From NCBI GenBank assembly GCA_041685645.1, contig JAWLFI010000064.1:1-13060 (forward strand): a DNA stretch of 13,060 nucleotides. The letters are read 5' to 3'. How positions within the stretch are numbered: the first letter of the stretch is position 1; each line of letters starts with the position of its first letter. Both the position numbers and the translations under genes were made by a program. Source of the DNA: JAWLFI01 sp041685645. GTDB lineage: Bacteria; Bacteroidota; Bacteroidia; Chitinophagales; Saprospiraceae. Under the pieces are notes generated by a model. It was not told the origin of the DNA and did no database searches. It saw only the letters and a list, made by a program, of their open reading frames with translations. Positions 1 through 7,700 of this stretch are shown in pieces.

Positions 1-36
1 AAAAAAAAGGAATGGAGCGAACTCCATTCCTTTTTT
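1..36 (-). terminator. Intrinsic terminator of the CHRD lipoprotein gene
   Basis: A perfect 9-bp stem (9-17 pairs with 22-30) has a 4-base loop, with eight A on its left and six T on its right. Read on the minus strand it is a GC-containing stem with a TTCG loop followed by eight T, which is a textbook Rho-independent terminator. It lies 28 bases beyond the stop codon of the minus-strand gene ending at 65. The A and T tracts make it symmetrical, so it could also stop plus-strand transcripts from a gene outside the window. Confidence 0.9.
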
Positions 37-64
37 ACAGTTTCAAGCAACTGAATTCTCATAG

Positions 65-967
65 TTACTCTGCATTCGACCCAATATCTCCTTGAGATAC
101 TACAAAAGGTATATCTGCATTACTTTGGTGAATGTTGATATAACCATCGTAATCCGTTAAGAAGTCAAATGATTCATCCACAATTGCATAGCTCAGACCT
201 TCTGCTGCATCCAGACCATCAATGGGACCTAAGAAATACGCTATATCACCACCTTCTGCCGCACTATTCATGTGAATGTGAGCCGGATGGCAAAGATTTG
301 TATTTGTTGTTCCATCATCAAATGCAAGGGTAATCAAGGTTTGGTCGGTATTCAGCTCTGTGAATGTAGCAGTGGCTCCCAAACCATCGGTAATTGCTCC
401 ATCATTTTCCATGGCATTTAAAGTATATTCTTGCGTACGGCCATCGTCCATGATATCAATCGTTCGTTCTTCGACTTCTACCTCAGCATTTGAACCGATA
501 TTACCTTGTGATACCACATTCCCAATGGCTGCATTACTTTCGTGAATGTTGATGTAGCCATTGAAGTCTATCAATTCATCAAAACTCGCATTGACCATGT
601 GATAACTGACACCGGGTGCTCCATCTAAACCGTCTAGTGGTCCCAGGAAGTACACGATATCTCCACCTTCTTCTGCTGTATTTTCATGAATATGTGCGGG
701 ATGACTTACAGTTGTTCCGGTGCTGCCATTTAATAATTCTAATCGAACAATGGTTTGCTCATCTGTAAATTCTTGAAAAGTGGCAGTGGCTTCAACTCCA
801 TCCGCAACCGGACCATCATTTGAAATTGCCCCTAATTCATAAGTTACCTGACGTGCGTCAAATGTCATATCATCATCATCGTCGTCGTCGCCACAGGCTA
901 CGCCTACGAGTCCTACGATAAGAAATAAGAAAACTAGTGCTTTTTGATTCTTTAGAAAATCTATCAT
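65..967 (-). CDS. Lipoprotein with two tandem CHRD domains
   Basis: The 300-residue product begins with a hydrophobic signal (about residues 10-24) ending in a lipobox, GVAC, with Cys25 as the lipidated residue. Gly and seven Asp (27-33) follow at once. Acidic residues just after the lipid Cys resemble the lipoprotein export signals of Bacteroidota, so surface exposure is likely. The rest is two copies of one domain at a 138-residue period. HPAHIH occurs at 89-94 and 227-232, GYINIH at 137-142 and 275-280, and SQGxIGSNAE at 153-162 and 291-300. This pattern fits the CHRD (chordin) family, whose bacterial function is not known; the clustered His residues suggest metal binding, which is inference. 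The gene has its own terminator and no partner in the window. The ATG at 967-965 is the only start that keeps the whole signal peptide. Confidence 0.85.
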   Translation of the reverse strand: MIDFLKNQKALVFLFLIVGLVGVACGDDDDDDDMTFDARQVTYELGAISNDGPVADGVEATATFQEFTDEQTIVRLELLNGSTGTTVSHPAHIHENTAEEGGDIVYFLGPLDGLDGAPGVSYHMVNASFDELIDFNGYINIHESNAAIGNVVSQGNIGSNAEVEVEERTIDIMDDGRTQEYTLNAMENDGAITDGLGATATFTELNTDQTLITLAFDDGTTNTNLCHPAHIHMNSAAEGGDIAYFLGPIDGLDAAEGLSYAIVDESFDFLTDYDGYINIHQSNADIPFVVSQGDIGSNAE

Positions 968-1112
968 CCTTTAAATTTTTTGGTGATTATATATTGTTAT
1001 AACTCATCAGAATCTTTTATCGTTGGTTAACAATGAGGTAACACTCCCTTAATGTCGGCTTCGCGTCAATACCCCGGATTTTTACCGAAAGAATACAACA
1101 AAATAAACTTCT

Positions 1113-1261
1113 GGTGTCATTACCGCTCAATGGATATGGAAAAGTCGCAGTAGATTTTTGTTCAGATCAAGGCATAGCCTAGCTTTGCACTGAGAAACAA
1201 CGAAGATATGAGCAAAAAGATCAAGGCTTAGTCTGTTTGGATGTAGTAGTAATGTCACTAG
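1113..1261. repeat. MITE-like inverted-repeat element, long copy
   Basis: A 149-base non-coding element. Its left end (1113-1128, around GTGTCATTACCGCT) and right end (1244-1261, TAGTAGTAATGTCACTAG) are imperfect inverted repeats. Minus-strand bases 1261 to about 1203 align with plus-strand bases 4585-4643 at roughly 47 of 59 columns with one gap. The left end matches the other arm of the 4585-4660 copy. The interior has two related segments, around 1215-1235 (AAAGATCAAGGCTTAGTCTG) and 1160-1180 (TTCAGATCAAGGCATAGCC), suggesting an internal duplication. No open frame suggests a transposase, and no target-site duplication is evident. Confidence 0.6.
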
Positions 1262-1321
1262 AAACCAATAGCTTTTGCTCTGAACATAGACCCTAATCGT
1301 GGCAGCGTGTGGTATGCAACA

Positions 1322-1339
1322 TCTATGAATCATGCGGGT
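1322..1339 (+). repeat. 18-bp motif shared with 4417-4434
   Basis: TCTATGAATCATGCGGGT here and TCTATGAATAATGCGGGT at 4417-4434 differ at one base in 18. Both sit in spacers that also hold a copy of the MITE-like element. The motif lies 60 bases to the right of the element here and 150 bases to its left in the other spacer, with different relative orientation. It is therefore probably a separate repeat or binding site rather than a fixed part of that element. Confidence 0.55.
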
Positions 1340-1368
1340 TCAGTCTTCTGCACCTGCCTCCCTTTGCA

Positions 1369-2400
1369 TTACCCTTGGTCTCGGTCGCTTAATTTTTCTT
1401 CTATCTCTTCAATACGTTGTTTTACGCCCTTCGACTGAGGATTGAGTTGCTGAGTTCTTTTGTAATCCACCAGCGCCTCTTCCCATTTTTCCCGAGAGAG
1501 ATGGACTTCTGCCCGATAGAAATAAGGCTTAGAAAATGAAGGATCATTTCCAATAGCAATCGTAAACATAGACTCAGCATCATCCAGTGAGTCCAATTCT
1601 AAATACAATAAACCGGCATTATAAAAAGTCTCAGAAGCGCCCGGATCCATTTGATGAGCTTTTCTATACTCTTCCAGCGCTTGCTCCAGTCGTCCGGACT
1701 GGTGCAAAAACAGTGCTTTTGAGTGTATGGGGCGCAGTTGATCCGGCGCGGCTCGAATGGCATTGTCGAAATAGGTTAGAGCGAGATTGATATCTTCTTC
1801 TCCCATTATCTCTCCCATCAACAACCAGGCATCCACCAATTCCGCATCGAGTTCTACTGCCGTTTGCAGGGCTTCCACGGCATTTGCCGGGTCGTCCATG
1901 TCTCGATATAGTATTCCTTTAAAAAGGTGAGCTTTCGCTGATCCCGGATGCTCGGCGATAATATTATTCGTGAGAGTCATGGCAGCCATATATTGTTCTA
2001 AGATCAGATGGTACTTAGCCAACCTCAGACCGACTGCTTCATCCTTTGGAAAAGTCTTTCGCGCATCTTTCATCACTTGCAAAGCATCAAAAGACATATT
2101 GTTTTTCATATAAGCGTCCGCCAACAGCATATAGTGCAATACTGTATCGGGTTGTAGCTCCATAGCTGTAGTATAGTCGCGTATCGCTTCGGAGTAAACT
2201 TCTCTGTCTGCATAAATCTCTCCGCGCAAACGATAGAGTTTCGCATCTCCGGGCTTCTCATCAAGAAGCGCTGTTACCTCGTCAATTTCTTCGTCGCCGG
2301 AGGATGGAGTTGCCGTATCTTTTTTATCGTCCGCAGAAGAATTACACGCCAAAAAACAAAGGCAACAGCAGGAGGCTAGTAAAAATATATGCTTTTTCAA
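1369..2400 (-). CDS. TPR-repeat lipoprotein
   Basis: The 343-residue protein has a signal peptide with an unusual Cys cluster (11-13, 15) ending at FLAC. Cys19 is the probable lipidation site, and an Asp/Glu/Lys/Ser-rich linker runs to about residue 40. From about 52 to 322 it consists of roughly eight tandem 34-residue tetratricopeptide repeats. Clear units are at 52-85, 154-187, 222-254, 256-288 and 290-322, with the usual small residues at helix contacts and Pro at the repeat ends. A charged helix (323-343) closes it. TPR arrays are protein-binding scaffolds; no partner can be named. The start is TTG (2400-2398): upstream in frame there is no ATG or GTG before a stop, and the next Met is residue 80, which would remove the signal peptide. 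The gene is transcribed away from the T9SS cargo gene at 2598. Confidence 0.85.
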   Translation of the reverse strand: MKKHIFLLASCCCLCFLACNSSADDKKDTATPSSGDEEIDEVTALLDEKPGDAKLYRLRGEIYADREVYSEAIRDYTTAMELQPDTVLHYMLLADAYMKNNMSFDALQVMKDARKTFPKDEAVGLRLAKYHLILEQYMAAMTLTNNIIAEHPGSAKAHLFKGILYRDMDDPANAVEALQTAVELDAELVDAWLLMGEIMGEEDINLALTYFDNAIRAAPDQLRPIHSKALFLHQSGRLEQALEEYRKAHQMDPGASETFYNAGLLYLELDSLDDAESMFTIAIGNDPSFSKPYFYRAEVHLSREKWEEALVDYKRTQQLNPQSKGVKQRIEEIEEKLSDRDQG

Positions 2401-2476
2401 AGTATCGAGTTTTAGGTAGTTCTTTTACATACAACGGCTTTCCCGGCAAAGTATGCATCAATAATCGGGTTTTTCT

Positions 2477-2496
2477 CTTACTTCTGCAAAAGTAAG
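2477..2496 (-). promoter_or_regulatory. Candidate promoter and dyad for the TPR gene
   Basis: On the minus strand, 2494-2487 reads TACTTTTG, an exact match to the Bacteroidota -7 consensus TAnnTTTG, about 87 bases before the TTG start. I find no good -33 TTG at the expected distance. The box lies inside a perfect 7-bp dyad, CTTACTT (2477-2483) and AAGTAAG (2490-2496) with a 6-base gap, which could be an operator. The 197-base divergent region must also hold the promoter of the plus-strand gene at 2598, which I cannot place. Confidence 0.35.
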
Positions 2497-2597
2497 TAAT
2501 AAAAGACCTCGAAGATAGCACGAGCTCTTCGAAGAGACAGAACACTATTGCTCTTATTCACAAGTACTTCTCCGGGATTTTTTAACGTTGAATTGGT

Positions 2598-4214
2598 ATG
2601 AGCCATATGAAGAGAAGTATTTCGGCTTTCATTGCTTTCTCGGTCAGTGCCTTTTTAGTCACTGTTCCCTTTTCCACTCATGGACAGGAAGTACTAATGC
2701 AGCTGGGTGATGATGAATCGGAAGGTTGGGATGCCTATTCTTGCACAACAAACGGCAGTCAGGTCTTCGCACTGGGATTTAACCGAACCACTGTGATTGA
2801 TGGAGTGGAGTTTACGGCCCGGGAACGCGGCGTTGTCCTCGGTCGCATTGAAGAGCAACAGGTCACCAGCTGGGGCCATTTATCTTCTCGCGGCCGCACC
2901 ATTGTTCACGATATTGTCCAGCAGGACTCAAGCATATATATTCAGGGGAATGCTTTTTCCTTTTTAACTTATCGGGGAGATACAATACTAGCTTCCAATG
3001 GCGAGAATAACAGTTTTATTCTTCAACTCACCACTTCGGGTGATCTCGTAAAACACATCCGCCTTCGGGGGAAAGGTGCGATTTTGGGTCAAGGCGCTCG
3101 TTGGAGTGGCACCCCCGGCGGTGCTTTAGTCACTCTCTACCAATTCACGGATACAGTATCTGTGGATGGAGAGTCGTGGACGGCACAAGCCTCCACTGCC
3201 AGTCTTGTCCTCCACTGGTCTTCAGACCTGAGCTATATCGGCGGCCGACTCATTGACGGGAGTGGAGCTATCGAAGGCGAGCACTTAGAGACTTTTGACG
3301 ACGAGGTTTTTGTTGCCGGGCGATTCAAGGGCAGTATAGCCGCTGCTACTGATTCTATTTTTACGCGAACCGCAGATCACGATGGCTTTTTATACGTGTA
3401 TCAGATCCCGGGCAATGAGCGATTTATAAAACATTTGCGCGGCCAATACGAGGATGCTGTTTACGCTCTGGCCGTAGCTCAGGATGCCATTTACCTCGGA
3501 GGGCAATTTATAGGAAACATCCGATTGGGAGACCGCGAGATTTTAACCGGCCTAACCGTGGCAGGCTTTATCGGTGCATTAGACCGATCCGGTCAGGTAC
3601 TTTGGCTAGACGCCCTCCGCGGCAGCAGCAGCTTTACTTCAGTTCGCGACATTGCACGCCGGGAAGATGATCTTCACTTCATCGTTTGGAGCGGTGGTAT
3701 TACTACCTATCGGGGAGACTCTCTCATTGAGCCTACTGAAGTTGGACAGGTGCATTCCATTCTAGCTCATTGCGACGCTTCAGGCCAGTTGAGGGACTGG
3801 GAGCTCTGGGTGGGACAGCCCGTTATTTATGCCCAATCCTTTCACTTTCAACATGAGGCTCTCCGCATCACTGCTGAAATGATGGGCCAATTTGCAGGAA
3901 TTCAGAGCCGTGGATCCTTTGATGCCTTAGTCATTGATCCCCAATCCACGAGCAGCCATCCGCTGGACCCTACTTCCCTACCGAAAGATTACGCTGTCTA
4001 TCCGCAGCCCGCCGATGAATCCCTTTTTTTAGCCCCTGCCCCTCCACTAAAAAGTGAGCTTTTTATTTATGATATTTCCGGACGCTTGGTTTACAATAGT
4101 GTTTGGTCATCTGAAGGGATTCCAGTGGCCCATTTACCGGCCGGAAAGTATGTATTACTGGTGGTCCCTCCCACAAATGCACCCGCCATTCGCCGGGTTT
4201 GGATTAAAAATTAG
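2598..4214 (+). CDS. T9SS-secreted beta-propeller-like protein
   Basis: The product is 538 residues. An N-terminal signal peptide ends near THG|Q (residues 27-30), a cleavage pattern common in this phylum. Residues about 45-450 form roughly six or seven blades of similar composition, with recurring phrases such as VFVAGRFKGSI (237-247), IYLGGQFIGNIRLGD (298-312) and IGALDRSGQVLW (325-336). They resemble SBBP-like beta-propeller repeats. Residues 465-538 are a type A T9SS sorting domain: YPQP (468-471), IYDISGRLVY (490-499) and LPAGKYVL (513-520). The protein should cross the outer membrane by type IX secretion and be anchored or released. Two ATGs are in frame at 2598 and 2607; the second gives a more typical MKR signal peptide, so the protein may be 535 residues. 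No catalytic motif is visible, so binding or adhesion is a guess. Confidence 0.85.
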   Translation: MSHMKRSISAFIAFSVSAFLVTVPFSTHGQEVLMQLGDDESEGWDAYSCTTNGSQVFALGFNRTTVIDGVEFTARERGVVLGRIEEQQVTSWGHLSSRGRTIVHDIVQQDSSIYIQGNAFSFLTYRGDTILASNGENNSFILQLTTSGDLVKHIRLRGKGAILGQGARWSGTPGGALVTLYQFTDTVSVDGESWTAQASTASLVLHWSSDLSYIGGRLIDGSGAIEGEHLETFDDEVFVAGRFKGSIAAATDSIFTRTADHDGFLYVYQIPGNERFIKHLRGQYEDAVYALAVAQDAIYLGGQFIGNIRLGDREILTGLTVAGFIGALDRSGQVLWLDALRGSSSFTSVRDIARREDDLHFIVWSGGITTYRGDSLIEPTEVGQVHSILAHCDASGQLRDWELWVGQPVIYAQSFHFQHEALRITAEMMGQFAGIQSRGSFDALVIDPQSTSSHPLDPTSLPKDYAVYPQPADESLFLAPAPPLKSELFIYDISGRLVYNSVWSSEGIPVAHLPAGKYVLLVVPPTNAPAIRRVWIKN

Positions 4215-4259
4215 TATCCTCCGACCGAATCGAGCAAAAAACCTCCTTATCCTGAAATC

Positions 4260-4280
4260 CGAAAATGCAAGCATTTTTCG
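4260..4280 (+). terminator. Possible weak terminator of the beta-propeller gene
   Basis: GAAAATGC (4261-4268) and GCATTTT (4271-4277) form a hairpin with a 2-base AA gap, ending in a short T run, 46 bases past the stop codon at 4214. The stem is AT-rich and the T run is partly inside the stem, so this is a weak candidate. Confidence 0.3.
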
Positions 4281-4416
4281 CCCCAGCGCGCAAGGCCTCA
4301 ATGCTCTGAATTAGGATTTATAGGATAGAAGAGGATAGGATTAGAGACTGGAATTTTGAAAAGGAGAGTATATTTCCAACCGATACCTTTAATCATCAAC
4401 ATTCTTTGTCAAAAAG

Positions 4417-4434
4417 TCTATGAATAATGCGGGT
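4417..4434 (+). repeat. 18-bp motif, second copy
   Basis: TCTATGAATAATGCGGGT, differing at one base from 1322-1339. It is 150 bases left of the short MITE-like copy and on the same strand as the protease gene, about 285 bases before that gene's start. Confidence 0.55.
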
Positions 4435-4584
4435 GTAAGCTTTCCAGCTGGTTGACGTAGAATGAAAAAGTCAAACTCGTGAGGAATCTATAACTTCAAA
4501 ATACTCTTTCGGTGAAGGCGATTCTCTCCCCATCGGCAATTATGGAATTGTCAGGTCAGGCATTTTTTTTTGAATCTCCTGACA

Positions 4585-4660
4585 TTAGTGTCATTACCAC
4601 TAAATTCGTTACAGACCAAGTCTTGATATTTTTGCCCATATCTAGTGGTAATGACGCTAG
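4585..4660. repeat. MITE-like inverted-repeat element, short copy
   Basis: TTAGTGTCATTACCACTA (4585-4602) and TAGTGGTAATGACGCTAG (4643-4660) are 18-bp inverted arms matching at 16 of 18 positions around a 40-base core. Bases 4585-4643 align with the minus strand of 1261-1203 at about 80 percent identity. This 76-base copy looks like the 149-base element without its internal duplication. It ends 58 bases before the protease start codon, so it could affect that gene's leader or promoter. Confidence 0.65.
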
Positions 4661-4718
4661 AATGAATTCAATAAATAGTGCATTTTGTATATTGAGGCTT
4701 CGCATTAAAACCCACACT

Positions 4719-7700
4719 ATGAATTTACCCCAAGCTCTAACTCTGGTCTTGTGTTTTTTATTGATTGGCAGTAGCACAGGTTTTGTGCTGGCCCAACAGA
4801 AAGTCACTGCAGAAAGTCGCCAACAATTAATGGAGATGTCACAACAAATGCAAGTGACAGAGCTTCAAGAGCGAAAAGAAGCAGAGGCCTTTGCAAAGAG
4901 AGAGGGATATCCCTTGCGATTTGAGAATGATGAGGGGGTAACCTTTGCCTTGAGAAGTGTTCGCGACGGCGTGCCCGAATACTACATGACCTATAATCGA
5001 CAAGCCGCAATTTCCACCGGAACAAACCACATCAAGTCCGGGGGGAGAACGGGTTTTGATCTGGACGGGCAGAACATGATTGTAGGAGAATGGGATGGCG
5101 GCGGTGTGCTCACCAATCACGTAGAATTTGAAGGGCGAGCCGTACAACGCGATGACCCTTTTTCTCCCAGCAATCACGCGACACATGTCGCAGGAACTCT
5201 GATCGGTGGCGGAGTGAATCCAGAGGCCAAAGGAATGGCATCAGAAGCCACCTTGTGGGCACATGACTGGAATGCCGATGGCAGTGAGATGGCACAAGCC
5301 GCCGCTGATGGCTTATTGGTTTCAAATCACTCCTATGGCACACTAGCCGGCTGGGCCCGGGGCGACTGGTCCGATCAGGGATTTGATGCCTGGCACTGGT
5401 GGGGTGATGTCAATATAGACGAAGAAGAAGATTATAAATTTGGGTATTACGATAACCGGACAGCCAGTTGGGACCAGATATCTCATATGGCGCCCTACTA
5501 TCTCATTGTCAAGTCCGCAGGAAATAATCGCAATGACAATCACAATGGCAGTCATATGGTGCGGATAGATGGAGATTGGGTAGAGTCTGACGCGTTCCGG
5601 GAAGCCAGTGGAGGACCTGATGGTTTTGATTGTTTACCGACATACAGCACCGCAAAAAATATTCTTACGATAGGTGCCGTGGGCAATGTCAACGGTGGAT
5701 ACGATGGCCCGGGCAGTGTAAATATGACGAGTTTTAGTAGCTGGGGGCCCACAGATGATGGCCGCATTAAACCCGATATAGTCGGTGACGGCGTACAACT
5801 CCTATCGGCAAACAATAATAATGCGACCGCCTATGGGCGAAGCAGTGGAACTTCTATGTCTGCACCAAATGTGGCCGGATCTCTCATTTTACTGCAGCAA
5901 TACCATAAAGAAATGACGGGGGAGTTCATGTGGTCGAGTAGTTTGAAAGGTCTCATCATACACACAGCCGATGATGCCGGCACCGCCGGGCCGGACTACA
6001 GCTTCGGCTGGGGATTACTCAATGCAGAAAGCGCTGCCGAGGTATTGGCACAACCGCTTCGACACCCTTTTGTCGAAACCAGTTTATCTCCGGCCGACAC
6101 CTTTACTTATGAAATCACCAGTGACGGAGATCAAGCCATCCGCGCGACCTTGTGTTGGACGGATCCCGCCGCTGAAGTCCTGCCCCCGGCCTTGAATGAT
6201 CGGAGTCCGCGACTAGTCAATGATCTGGATCTTCGCATCATCGCAACCAGCGGTCCCGATTCAGGTACGGTGTATGAACCGTTTTTATTATCTCCCGAGA
6301 ACCCTTCTGCTGAGGCCGTCACGGGAGATAATATCGTCGATAATGTAGAGATGACGGATTTGGGGATTGTACCTTCCGGCGATTACATCGTCCAGGTTAC
6401 GCACAAGGGCGAGCTGTTAGATGATGAAGCGCAAAATTTCTCCTTGTGGATTACGGCACCTCCGGCAGAATGTTCCTTTAGTTTACAGGTCGATAGCGCG
6501 ATGAGTCCGCCCTGTCCGGAGTCGGAAGAAGGCTTAGTTCTTCTGAGCACTGAAGGCAGTCAAGGCTCGGTAGAGTTTTTTGCCGGTCTTGAAAATAGAG
6601 GTTCGGATAGTTTGATTGGCAATTTGCTGCCCGGTCGAACTTACCTTTCTGCAATAGACAGCGCCGGATGTTTTGCGACTACCGATGTTGTGCTGGAGCG
6701 ACCCGAAGCCATAAACTTTGGAGAATTAGACCTGGTCGTAGCTCGAATTTTTGAGCCGATAGATGAGCGAACAGAGTTTGTTTTCTCCAACTCTTTTTCC
6801 AGTGGCTGGGGAGGAAATCCCGCGGAGGGCCTCGTTCGGGCGGAAGCGGTCGCAGCTGATGACGGCTCAGGAAACGGTTTGTTGGGATGTGATTCTTTAG
6901 TAAATGCCCCTGAGCTGGAAGGGAAAATTGCCATTTTGCGTCGGGGCGATTGTCAATTTGGGACGAAGGCGCAAAACGCCGAGAACGCAGGGGCTAGCGC
7001 CTGTATCATTGTCAATACAGAGGAAGGAGTCATTCCCATGGCTCCCGGAGACTTTGGAGAACAAGTCAACATTCCCGTTTATATGATTCCCGAATCCGAC
7101 GGAGATGAACTCCTGAGTGCCATGGATCGCGGGGACGTGTTGCTATCCCTTGGCTTTGAACCGGAAGTAGAACACCCCACATGTCCGGGAGGGAATGACG
7201 GACGCATCAATGTATTTACTCTTCCTGAAAATGACTCGGTATCTTTTCACTGGAGTACAGGTGATAGTAGTGAAGTCCTCGAAGGCGTATCGGCCGGGGC
7301 TTATGAATTGACCATTACTGATGACAATGGGTGTGAGTACTTCCGGTCCTATGAATTAGAAGACCCGGATAGTATTGCTCTTGACTTTGATCGAACAGAG
7401 CCCGTGAGTTGTCCCGGTGGAGAAGACGGAGAGGCCGTGGCTGTCGTCAGAGGAGGGACACCGCCCTACACTTTTATATGGTCTTCAGGGGGAACAGATA
7501 ATGTAGCAAACAATCTCAGTGAAGGTTTCAATTCGCTCACCATTACCGATGCGCTCGGTTGCTTATTTATAGACTCCGTGGAAGTATCGGTTTCACCTGT
7601 AATGAATCTACCTGAGCCATTCATCGCGTCCACCTGTGCTGATACGGCCGTCGGGGAAATTCAATTACGTCCGGAAAGTGGGCAGCCTCCCTTTCAAGTG

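Larger units (their letters stand above)
968..1368. other. Gene-free stretch between two minus-strand lipoprotein genes
   Basis: About 400 bases with no credible gene. The only sizeable open frame (68 codons, minus, 1127-1333) runs through a repeat element and lacks family features. The stretch holds a MITE-like inverted repeat at 1113-1261 and an 18-bp motif at 1322-1339, both matched in the 4215-4718 spacer. The AT-rich part near 970-1020 should carry the promoter of the CHRD gene, but I see no clean TAnnTTTG box there. No terminator is visible for the TPR gene that ends at 1369. Confidence 0.7.
4215..4718. other. Gene-free spacer before the protease gene
   Basis: About 500 bases between two plus-strand genes. 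It holds a weak hairpin at 4260-4280, a purine-rich run with repeated AGGAT words (4311-4343), the 18-bp motif at 4417-4434, a 7-bp inverted repeat (TGTCAGG 4549-4555, CCTGACA 4578-4584) around a run of nine or more T, and the short MITE-like copy at 4585-4660. The protease frame stays open upstream to 4512, but I treat that stretch as non-coding because it crosses the repeat. No clear TAnnTTTG promoter box is seen before 4719. Confidence 0.7.

Noticed and set aside
1127..1333. Minus-strand open frame of 68 codons
   Set aside because: Most of its length is the MITE-like element, and no protein features are visible.
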